A DNA stretch of 64,000 bases from Morchella semilibera (lineage: Eukaryota; Ascomycota; Pezizomycetes; Pezizales; Morchellaceae): the NCBI GenBank assembly GCA_009192285.1, contig WBVU01000008.1:1746370-1810369 (forward strand). The letters are read 5' to 3'. The notes beneath the pieces were generated by a model. The model was not told where the DNA came from and searched no databases. It saw nothing but the letters and a program-made list of their open reading frames with translations. Both the position numbers and the translations under genes were made by a program. Below are positions 1 to 9,287 of the stretch, in pieces (the stretch's first letter is position 1; the number at the start of each line of letters is the position of its first letter).

Positions 1-481
1 TCGGCATTCCCCCCCCTCCCCCTGCCTTCTTCCTTTGCCTCCGTGGACGTGGTGATTGCTTCGCTTTCGGAGGGTGCTCGCTCGCGATATGTTCGCTACG
101 GGAGAAAACACTCATCCGCATCTCACAAATGTCGCAAGTCCACACCATGGTTGAAGGGTCCTGGCCAGGAATCTCCGGCCAGTCGTTAGGGATATTGATC
201 GCCGAGTCGTCTACTTGCCCCTCCAACAACCGCCCTTGTTCCTGGCGATGTTTTGTGGCTGCAAGCCTTTTCTTTCCTTGGCCCATCTCCATGGCTGCAA
301 TCCTGTCCCTTTCATCTTGCTCCTCTTTCGCGGTGGAGCCCCCGCCAGCAACCCAGACTTTCTCGAAGAGCTCCATGTGGTTTTGGGTATAGACGTCGCT
401 TTGGCGTTCCATTTCGTTACCGTAGATTTCGCGATAGAGGTCAACAGCGTGTTCAACGTAGGATGTGGTTGCGGAAGACAT
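1..481 (-). CDS. C2H2-like zinc-finger protein, 3'-truncated by the window edge
   Basis: From an ATG at 481-479 the minus strand stays open for 160 codons to the window edge, so this is the N-terminal part of a gene that continues to the left. Residues 1-60 begin MSSATTSYVEHAVDLYREIY and look helical. Residues 52-90 are charged and rich in Lys, Arg, Glu and Gln. Residues 114-136 contain WTCDIC followed by HIASEH, a C-x2-C-x11-H-x4-H finger (Cys116, Cys119, Hi131, His136). The tail is basic and Gly-rich. In fungi this short WxCxxC...SxxHxxxxH finger resembles matrin/U1-type C2H2 fingers that bind RNA or mediate protein contacts; function here is unknown. The uninterrupted frame, the finger and the CCACC context before the ATG make it a real gene. 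The end of the protein cannot be seen. Confidence 0.75.
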   Translation of the reverse strand, partial: MSSATTSYVEHAVDLYREIYGNEMERQSDVYTQNHMELFEKVWVAGGGSTAKEEQDERDRIAAMEMGQGKKRLAATKHRQEQGRLLEGQVDDSAINIPNDWPEIPGQDPSTMVWTCDICEMRMSVFSRSEHIASEHPPKAKQSPRPRRQRKKAGGGGGMP

Positions 482-3400
482 GGTGGATGGATGATGTGGG
501 GAGCTTAGGAGGTGGTGGTGGGGCTTAGGTGTGAATCTGAGAGCCCCCTTTGCGGATTTGGAGTTGTGAAAACTAGGGTTACTGGAAGTAGGGAAAGATT
601 GAGGGGGAGAGGGCTACATAAACCACGTTAAGGCCTTCATCAGAAGCCGAGTTACGTAGATAGTTGGACGCCTTAAACCAATAGTGCGGATCACAAGATG
701 TCGCCAAGATCTCGATTTGGTCATTAACAAAATAGTAGCCCGGACTAATTAGGCAACTATTAACCCCTATTTTGAAGTTGCTATTTATATCTATTTGTTT
801 GTTCTGCTTTCTTGTGTGGGTTAGGTTTGCAGAAACTGTTTTGTCGCGCCAAGACACAGGTATAATATCGCGATCAACTCGCTTATTGGTTTCCGACCTC
901 ATACTCGGTACTGTTTCCACTTTTGTTCCTATTTTTGGTGTTGTTTAACTCATCACTCAGGTACCAATCAAGTAACTATAAGGAAAGGACTCTGGAGAAA
1001 GCAACGACAGGAATGGGGAGGGTAATGCCTGATCTTGGCACCAATGGCTAAGGTTGCGCTTGACCCCAATATTACCAAAGTACATGTAGTACGTTCCACT
1101 ACCAAGATTCAATAATTATATAAGTAAGCCCCCTTATCAAACAAAAATCCCTTGACTCGAGGGCAGCCGGGAATTAATGTGTTTCACGTGGTGGGTTCAT
1201 ACACATACATGTAGTTACATGTACACACTCACCATTGCCTAGATGCATGTAGCGAATACTCTCTTTCCTGGGGAGGGGTGTTCGGGGGAGAGCTCCATGT
1301 ACTTACATGTACCTATGTATTCAGGGATGCCAGAAAGTGATGCAGCGACTCGATTTACCACTCACGATTTCAACCACGTGCGACCCAATTGTAGCCCTAT
1401 AGCTAATGAAGCAACAATATATCGTATACAGAGTAAACAGAGTATGAAGAGTTCATCAATCATATTTAAATAGAAGGGATCAGGGTGGTTGTGAATTTAC
1501 TAAGGCCTCACCCAATAGTGTAATCCCAAGCCATTGCATCACTTTTAGGGACCCCTGGGTACATGTATATAAGTACATGCATACATGTATGTAGTCTGTA
1601 GCTCGCATGGAGAATTACATGTAGTATGTAAACACGCGTATGTATGAGAATGTATTTGGCTATAAGTTAACATACATGTACCCTCAGGTGTTTTTCATCC
1701 TATAGAAGTCTCAATAGTTATTATATCTCGATTGTATCCAGCTGTCTAGCGCGGAGTAGCTAGCGAAGAATACCATTTCATTTATAATTAATCGGAGAGC
1801 CTTGCTTCATGAATTAAATCCACTGCTTTATCCCCCCCCGGGCCCCCCGTGTCGATCTTTGCTGACCACCCTTATTTTGATTGTCACGTCGCGTCGGTTA
1901 ACCTCCTTCTTCTGCGAGGGCTTAGCTACATATAGTAGCTGCGATCTCCCAACTGCATCACAAGGTAGTCTTACTACCCTCTCCTTTGTTAGCCATACGG
2001 TGGACGGTATCAACTCCACGGCCCTATTATACGAATCCCCTTAATTTCACGGATACAGCGTCGCTTGATACTGATAAAGATCGCAAAAGAAAGGAAGAAA
2101 GGAAGAAAGGGAGAAAACGGGGCTGATAGTATCCCGAACTTGGCAGCACCCCCTGCTTACCAGGAAATCAAATGGCCAATCATAGATGGGTATAGACATA
2201 AGTGGACCGAGGAGTGATCGCATCTCTATGCTCGCCGAACTACTTCTAAACCTAGAGGAGCTTACTAGCCATAGGACAGGTGTAAAAAAGAATGACTTTG
2301 TATGTTTTTGCTGCTATAACCCCCCCCCCCTCCACCTCTTATCCCCAACGGCTGACCTAACCGGCTTTTGGCAAGATCTCTTGCTTTCGCTAGAGGGCTT
2401 TTCCCACTCAATTAAGGGTGATAAAATTGCCCTGGTTGAGTGAGCGGAGGTCGCTGGTGAGCATAAGCCTGGTGGTGCGTAATTGGAATACCGCGTTCAA
2501 GGCTCCATTCAATCGAAAACATGCTTTCAATTATCCTACTAAGACCTATGCGGGCAGGTCATTAGTGATATAGGAGATTTATGTCCTTCGCCATGGTGGA
2601 TACATATATACTATGAATGGTTCTCCACAATTAGTACTCGGGACATTCACTTAAATGGCTGACAATTTACCCGAAACCTGAGTCTGAGACTAGCGATTAG
2701 CACCCCGCAGCTACTGCGATAGCCATAACTAATCTATAATAATCATGGTGACATGAGAAGTGTCTTGGTATTCATGAACTATCACTCGATGACATCATCT
2801 TTTTGTAGTATTTTTTTTGTTTTTGTTTACTTCATTAATTACATATCTTTTTGTAGTATTACTGTCAAGTAGTACCAGAGTATTCACTTTGAACCACTGA
2901 TACATAATAGTGTAGGATTGTGTGCTGTCTTTATATCGGTTAGCTGGGTCGAGCAGGCCAGCAAGAAAGAATCCAATCAGCACAGAGGACAACATATTCC
3001 GCTATTCTATCATGTAGTATAAAATACTAATCTATTCATCAATTAAACAAAACCCCGGGCCAGCTCGCGTAGCCCAAAAATGGTAACATTCTGGAGTATA
3101 TATGAGCTGCTGGTATAAACAAGATCGAGGCGTCTTTCCCACCACATATATATATGCGCAAGTCTGTAGCTCCGATCCTAGAAGAGCTGGCTTTTCTCCA
3201 ATATTTGAGTTCTTCTTGAATCTTCGCGATACGATGCCAGCACGCCTTACAATACAGGGTTCCCTGAGCGATCGGATTCTATTGGAGTTCGTCTATAAGG
3301 AATAGACTTGCCACCGACTAAAAACTGGTATTTTCGCACAAGATTCGATCACTATCTTTTCTTAGGCTTACATATAACCGCATGTAGATAGCCCGGTCTC

Positions 3401-5339
3401 AAAATCACCTCGGCACAACAGTACAGCCCAAGTAGTACAGATGGAGGCCCGGGCCGTCCATGTATCCTCCGGCCCGTTAGAAGGCCTGCTGCCTTCACGC
3501 AACCCAATTGCGTTATATTATATCATATATGGGCTAGCTAGACGAATGTGATTTTTATTACCTTACTTGATACCGGTATACTGGTATAGGTTATATATAA
3601 CTACATGTACTTGGATTTCTGATATAAAAAATTGCCGTTATCATACCACCCGACCCCCGTGATGTGATTACATAACATCAGAACACGTAATTACCACAGG
3701 ATTTGACACCAGAAGTTAGGGGCAGGGCTAATTTGAGCTTTGATGGAAATTTTGTGAACACAACCCAAGAAATAACACGCACGTTGAGCACCTGAATTTG
3801 TACGGGCTTATATACTTGTATGTTTAAGTCTTGTTTCACCTCAATAAAACGATAGGACTATTAATTAGTAACTACATATATACTTGTATGTACCTAATTC
3901 AAACTAGATGCTTGTGCTAGTTGATTTGTAAAGTTTGAAACCATCTACATAAAACGGTGGAGGGGGCGTTCTGGGGAGAAAATGTTAGATGTTGCGAAGA
4001 TAGGCTGTATGCAACTAACGAACTAAACAAAAAAAAAACCCCTTCTAAATATAGCTTTAACGCATCTTACCTCCTTATGGGCTACTTAGAGGTAAAAGAG
4101 ATCCGCTGGTGTACTGTATCTGATATGATATAGATTATGAATATCTATAGAATTTAACAGACTTCCTACCCCCTCAGATACACCGTGAATCATAGTATAC
4201 ATCAATACTGGATCCATGGACAGACTACATACCTCGACCGATCGGGTGGGAAACACAGAGTATGTCTGCCCATGATATCTCGGTGGACTTGACCTTTTGA
4301 CAAAATCTAATCAATCATTTGTAACGAAGACAAGCCTAGACTGAAAACATGTCGAGATTTATCAAAACTGGCCCAAATTTCATCATCAGCGGACAAAAGG
4401 ATACTGTAATACCCAGGTCCGGATCCGCTCCCGACAAATATTAAAGGAATGAGGAATCTGACATGACTAGGATCTACCCATAGTTGGACCCCGCGACTTG
4501 AGTTGTTCCTGAGTACTAGATTAAACTACAGAACGTAAACGGTGTTGTGGGACTACATTATCCGGTCCGTGGTGCCGGTATAGACTATACCCTACCAGGA
4601 TTCGGACATCCATTTCGGGTTGTGATGACAGGGAAAGGGGTTCTCCGTTGATTAAACTCATTAACGTATGATATGTAGTAGGTTTTAAGCATAATACCTT
4701 TTATTTGTCGCCGGTATCACTTTAGGAGAATTTCTAGGGGGGTAATTTCTAGAATCACAACATATGAGAGTCTCTCAGCGCCATCATATGATCATTATTT
4801 GTTTCGTATGTGTCAGTGTCTTTGTCCTTGGATGAACTCGTTGCGCCAGAACATACGCCTTTGAGAAAGTAAGTAAAAGGATTAAGTACCACCCATATCA
4901 CAGAATTTCCGTCACGAGATGAAAGATCCCAGCATAAGCATACCTGGAAGATCCACAGTCTCTTGGATAATCAATCCCGACCGGATTCTTTCCCGGCCCC
5001 CCGGACTGTGGGGAACGCTCAACTTTATGTCGGATTCCTACCCGCCGGCATTGGTATCCTATGGAGTTAGACATCCCGGAGAATTTATGATGCAGGAACT
5101 ACTTTTGAAAATAATGATCACCCTTCAGTTCATATTATAAACCTTAAACCTTGTTTGAACAGGCTCCCAAGATTTTTCCTCTGGGAAGGGCATACTTGAA
5201 GTGTGTGTGAATATATATAAACTGGTAAGAAAAGAGGGGATATCTTCAGTATAAATTGGTGTGATTTCCACTCCCTTTTTTCTTGATCCCTAGTCTTCAA
5301 TATACTGTTTGTACCAGACGCCTCTTACACTCCTTCATA
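482..5339. other. Long intergenic region, AT-rich, no supported gene
   Basis: About 4.9 kb without a convincing gene. It holds a cluster of TACATGTA-type palindromes at about 1083-1690, C/G runs near 1831-1846 and 2320-2331, and a purine-rich tract at 2090-2115. Short open frames here (for example 579-920 minus and 1802-2044 plus) lack recognisable domains and have no splice-joined partners. The last 130 bases form the promoter of the AA9 gene. Confidence 0.6.
5214..5220 (+). promoter_or_regulatory. Probable TATA box of the AA9 gene
   Basis: TATATAA lies 120 bases upstream of the AA9 start codon and is followed by a pyrimidine-rich stretch (about 5269-5292), a common fungal core-promoter arrangement. 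Position and context only; no transcript data. Confidence 0.45.
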
Positions 5340-6201
5340 ATGAAATTCTCCGCCCTCACTCTTGCTGTTCTCGTCACTGCTCTCAGTGATGTTGCCTCCG
5401 CTCATTGTATATCTCTCAACCTCTGCGAGCGATAAAACAGTCAATTTATGCTAACCATTGAATTTAGACCGCTTCGCTTGGTTGACTGCCGGAGGAGTTA
5501 AGGGTGCCGAATATGAGAACATCCGTCCGAACACCAATTACAACTCTCCAGTCACCGATACCACCTCAACAGATATCCGCTGCAATGTCGGAGCTACCGG
5601 GGCTGCAACCACCATCAAGACAGTCGCTGCCGGATCAACTGTATATCTACCACACCCCTCGGTTATCATAGTCGTTACTAATAGATTTTTTTTTAGGTTG
5701 CGTTCGATCTCGATGTAGCAGTTTACCACCAGGGTCCTATCCTTTGGTATCTCGGAAAGGTTCCTTCAGGCCAAACTGCCGCTACATGGGATGGTTCAGG
5801 TGCAAACTGGATTAAGATCAAGCAAGAAGGCCCCACCTTCAGTAGTGGCTCCGCTACATGGCCCCTGTATGGTAAGTTCCCATTTACCTTAACCCATGCT
5901 ATCCTTCACACCAGATGCTAACGCATGCGATTCAGGCACATACTCTGCCTCCATTCCCTCTTCCATCCCCAGCGGGGACTACCTCCTTCGTATCGAGCAG
6001 ATTGCGATCCACAACCCCGGAGGTGATCCTCAGTTTTACATCTCTTGCGCCCAGATCAAGGTTACTGGAGGTGGAAGTGCGAGCCCGAGCTACTTCTCGA
6101 TTCCGGGACATATCACCGCCACCGACCCCGGAATCACTGTTAACATCTATAACGCTTTCACGAGCTATACATTCCCAGGACCTGCTGTGTTCTCTGGTTA
6201 A
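5340..6201 (+). CDS. AA9 lytic polysaccharide monooxygenase (secreted)
   Basis: Copper enzyme that oxidatively cleaves cellulose or related beta-glucans outside the cell. Four exons: 5340-5406, 5468-5640, 5697-5871, 5915-6201, giving 233 aa with all junctions in phase. Residues 1-21 are a signal peptide ending ASA, so the mature chain starts with His22, the histidine-brace ligand. The second brace His is in AVYHQGP (His91); the axial Tyr is in QFYISCAQ (Tyr180), with Gln178 and His171 in their usual places. The ending [21 protein letters not shown] is the typical AA9 C-terminal motif. No CBM1 or linker, so a single-domain enzyme. The family normally shows G-H/Y-H-x-G-P at the second His, seen here as Y-H-Q-G-P. 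Substrate and C1/C4 preference cannot be read from sequence. The gene stands alone, with no neighbouring cellulase. Confidence 0.95.
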
Positions 6202-7115
6202 GTTAGCACAATTTCTATGATAGTAGGGTCTTGTTAAATAGTTTGTCACGCAGAAAGAAATGATAAAACGAATTTGTTGATCAATCATTGATTACCGCTA
6301 TAACTATATCCTAGATGTTTGAGAAAGAAGGATCAAAATGAATGGTGATAATGGTGAGATGTTTGAGTTTTTGTGTAGTTGAGTCTTGGTCAGCTTATAA
6401 TTCAAGCGCTAAGACATGTAATTCTATGGTACATGCATTTATCGATAAGTTGGCTGAAGCTAAAACATGTACTTACTTAATCAGTGGTTAAATATCTTGG
6501 CAAACCTTCACTTCTCTGGCAGTACTTTTTACATTTATTGGTATGTCTCGATCGATATTCCCATCCTCCTTAAAATTAAAGCTCCAGTCTTAAAAACTAC
6601 ACCTTTGGTACGGAAGTTCTACTGGTCTAACCCTCCATCTTAATCCCGGAGAAGCGTTCACCCACTGCGCGCGCGACAGAGCTTGCATTATTTGTATATA
6701 GCTGCAGTGGCTGATCTATATACCTCAAGGCTGCGTCCTTTAAATGATTTAACAACGTATGCAGCTATATAATGTCACTCGATATACTCTCTAGCTATAG
6801 ATTATGGGGCTATTGTTGGACCGAAGAAGTAACACATATGAGTATATTATATACGACTTTACGATCGAAGTTTGAGGCTGGAATCTACCCTGATGGCCCT
6901 TTGTATGTGTACGTAATCATAGATATCTGGCCTTCAGCCCCTCCCAGATCAGCTACATTTATATCAAATTGATCGCGGCTGAGCCGTATCAAGAAATATG
7001 GTGGTGGCAAGTGTTGGCACGAAGGGCCCAATGAGCTCAAGTTGAAAATATAGATATAGATTTTTAATTAACATATCGATCCGAAAACGATAGTGCTAAA
7101 CGTAGCGGAAGAACT
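6202..7115. other. Intergenic, nothing recognised
   Basis: Between the AA9 stop and the weak small gene. AT-rich with no domain-bearing frame. The short frame at 6772-6972 has no recognisable content. Confidence 0.5.
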
Positions 7116-7538
7116 TTATGCGAGACTTGAATCCTTCAAATCCGCCGCCTCCACCTCCACCTCCATCTCCAATCCCCATCCACAGCCAACAATCCATATC
7201 TCTAACTCGTTGACTATCATCTCCATCTCCTTTTCATTCTCCTCCATCCTCCTTACTAGTGCCTTTGCCTCGCGGTATTGTTCCGTCGTGAAAGTATGCC
7301 ACCTCACATGATCCCGCTGCGGTAGCATGAGCTCATCTCGACCCTTTGCCTCTTTCAACACAAGTCTCAGGTTGTTGCGACTCTTCACCCTATTAAAAGT
7401 GCACTTGCCGATTAAATGCACGCGGAGGCGCAGAAGGAGGTCCCCCTGTGTAACATATTTCTTGCGTAGGGTATGAAGGCAGTCAGTGTTGCTCTCAAAA
7501 AGCGATGTGAGCTCGTCGATGGTGTAGATGTATTCCAT
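7116..7538 (-). CDS. Small hypothetical protein, 140 aa
   Basis: Single open frame from an ATG at 7538, MEYIYTIDELTSLFESNTDC, to a stop at 7116. I do not recognise a family. The chain is charged and largely helical: residues 20-70 are rich in Arg and Lys, and residues 85-115 (EQYREAKALVRRMEENEKEM) look like a coiled coil. The end is acidic. No signal peptide or membrane segment. The amphipathic composition is more protein-like than the short frames around it, but there is no domain or intron evidence, so it may be a chance frame or the remnant of a larger gene. Confidence 0.4.
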   Translation of the reverse strand: MEYIYTIDELTSLFESNTDCLHTLRKKYVTQGDLLLRLRVHLIGKCTFNRVKSRNNLRLVLKEAKGRDELMLPQRDHVRWHTFTTEQYREAKALVRRMEENEKEMEMIVNELEIWIVGCGWGLEMEVEVEAADLKDSSLA

Positions 7539-8029
7539 CGGGTTGAATGGTGGATAAAGGGTGAGAGGTGCAGTAGAGATGAGATGCGTTGCGGTTCCTG
7601 TGATGGTTACCAGCCAGAACTTAGGTCTGATGTAATGTTTTGAGGGATCTAAAGGTGAGTTACAGTAGTTGCGTGATATAGTCGAGCTAGAGGATTATCG
7701 ATTTGCTTATGATATGATGGCCGGAAACACACTTAATCTTAGCTAGAGCTCGAGGCTTGTGAGAATGGCCCTCAGTATTAATGATCGAATCCTCTTTTAA
7801 AAAAGGTTATACAGTTATGGGATGTAGAACCATTAGTATTTAATTTGTCATCCAGGGCCCATTCTATAGAGAAGTAGTCCTCTAGAGATTCCGCCAGAGA
7901 TGGTTTCTGGAGGTTGCAACGGCCGCCAAGACTTATTGCAGCACAATAATTGCACATCATAGGGCTGCATGAACCGCAGTAAATATCGTTGCATGCGTTC
8001 GTACTCTTAACTATCGACACGCATCAATA

Positions 8030-8298
8030 GAGACTTTTAGCCACGGGTGTAAAAAGGCAACAAACAAAAAATTATTAATTCCCAAGACCATGCTGCATGC
8101 GTTTGCCCCCTGGCCCGCATAGGGACTCACAAGTACTCTGAGAAGGAAATCATAGGCATAAGGATTGAATATATCTCCATGCGTATGTTTAAGTCCTGTA
8201 CTTGAAAATATTATATCACACCTTACTTGCATCCAACTTGCATGTCTTGGAAGTCTTGGGAATAAATAATTTTTTGTTCGTTGATGGCTAAAAGACTC
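8030..8298. mobile_element. MITE-like DNA element with TA duplication, 269 bp
   Basis: The ends are inverted copies. The left end starts GAGACTTTTAGCCA and the right end is TGGCTAAAAGACTC. Similarity continues inward for about 55 bases, including a shared AACAAAAAATTATT block and CCCAAGAC. A TA dinucleotide flanks each side (8028-8029 and 8299-8300), as expected for Tc1/mariner/pogo-type transposition. No transposase inside, so it is non-autonomous. The arms still match well, suggesting a moderately recent insertion. Confidence 0.75.
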
Positions 8299-8445
8299 TA
8301 ATGTTACCGAAACAAACAAGAGAGTCAGGATTACTAAATAATTATTTGAGCTGTTGCATGCAACATGCAGATTCGAGGTTAGGGTGCAGCTCAGTCACTT
8401 TGCAAAATTGTATATAGCGGGAAACTCAGCCACTAATATATCTCG

Positions 8446-8588
8446 ATCCCATAAAACGTCGAGATAATGCTGACACCCCTTCCCAAAATTCCAACGAGTG
8501 GCTAGTGCTAATAAATTCTATGGTACTTGTTAGTGTGGCTTTCGGTCTCACATGAAGGGTGTCAGCAATTAACGGCGGTTTATGGGAT
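8446..8588. repeat. Inverted-repeat element, about 143 bp
   Basis: The left arm begins ATCCCATAAA and continues to TGCTGACACCCCTT; the right arm is its inverted copy, AAGGGTGTCAGCA... to TTTATGGGAT. Arms are about 35 bases with a few mismatches around a 70-base loop. I see no clear target duplication, so it may be an old MITE or another foldback sequence. Confidence 0.6.
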
Positions 8589-8864
8589 AGTGACAGAAAA
8601 ATAGGAACCAGGGATCATCATCGCCATGCACTCCATATATAACTCCACTTGGCTATCTCCGGCCAGGGATTATCTCCTTCACGATTGGTTGAAGGGCGTA
8701 GATCAGGTCCGCTTATAGTAACTCTGATCTCATATGCCTAGCCAATTTTTTCGAGTAATGGCGGTAATTAAATGAAGAGGTGGCTGAGCGGTGTTGAATT
8801 TATTTCATTTGAATAATTATAAAGCAACACTTAGGCTTGGTGGTCAAGCTGTATGTATGTAGTA

Positions 8865-8973
8865 CAGCGACAGGTAATAAGTGATGGGACGCCCTGAGGT
8901 ATAAACACCAAATTTTGGCGGCGTTTTACCAAAACAGGCATCACTGTGTTCCATCACTTACTACCTACCGCTG
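8865..8973. mobile_element. MITE-like element with TA duplication, 109 bp
   Basis: The left end reads CAGCGACAGGTAATAAGTGA and the right end, read inverted, CAGCGGTAGGTAGTAAGTGA. About 25 bases of terminal inverted repeat hold about four mismatches. TA flanks both sides (8863-8864 and 8974-8975). No coding capacity. Its ends differ from those of the element at 8030, so it belongs to a different family. Confidence 0.65.
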
Positions 8974-9287
8974 TACATGTATTTAATTAGATGGTCTGCC
9001 CCCACTGCATTCATTTGACCCCCATTTGTATACAACTTGTTATTAATAAAGCTTCCAATAAAGATGGTGACCCAAAATACTTTTCCAGGCAAGAGCAATT
9101 TTGTATTTATATTTTTTGAACCTTCTTGCTTAAAAAAAAAACACCCCAATACCACCCCCAGTGCACCCCCCCCCAAAAAAAATCAAGTGAAAATATATAC
9201 ATATTATACCCAATACATAAGAAAGAAGAGAAACTTGACATAGCCCATGATCAGTCATCAAACCATACCCCAGTGCACTATCACCAG

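Larger units (their letters stand above)
7539..9287. other. Intergenic region carrying three small inverted-repeat elements
   Basis: No gene supported. The stretch carries three separate foldback elements at 8030-8298, 8446-8588 and 8865-8973 (listed separately) and an A/C homopolymer-rich patch at 9130-9185. The open frame 8011-8319 minus lies almost wholly inside the first element and is not a gene. Confidence 0.7.

Noticed and set aside
579-920. 113-codon minus-strand frame
   Set aside because: No domain, no partner exons and chance-like composition in an AT-rich stretch.
2795-2995. Short minus-strand frame faintly reminiscent of a Ty1/copia RNase H region
   Set aside because: The resemblance is a few residues only; no terminal repeats or other element parts are visible nearby, so no fossil element is claimed.
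8011-8319. 102-codon minus-strand frame
   Set aside because: It coincides with the 269-bp inverted-repeat element at 8030-8298 and has no protein-like features.
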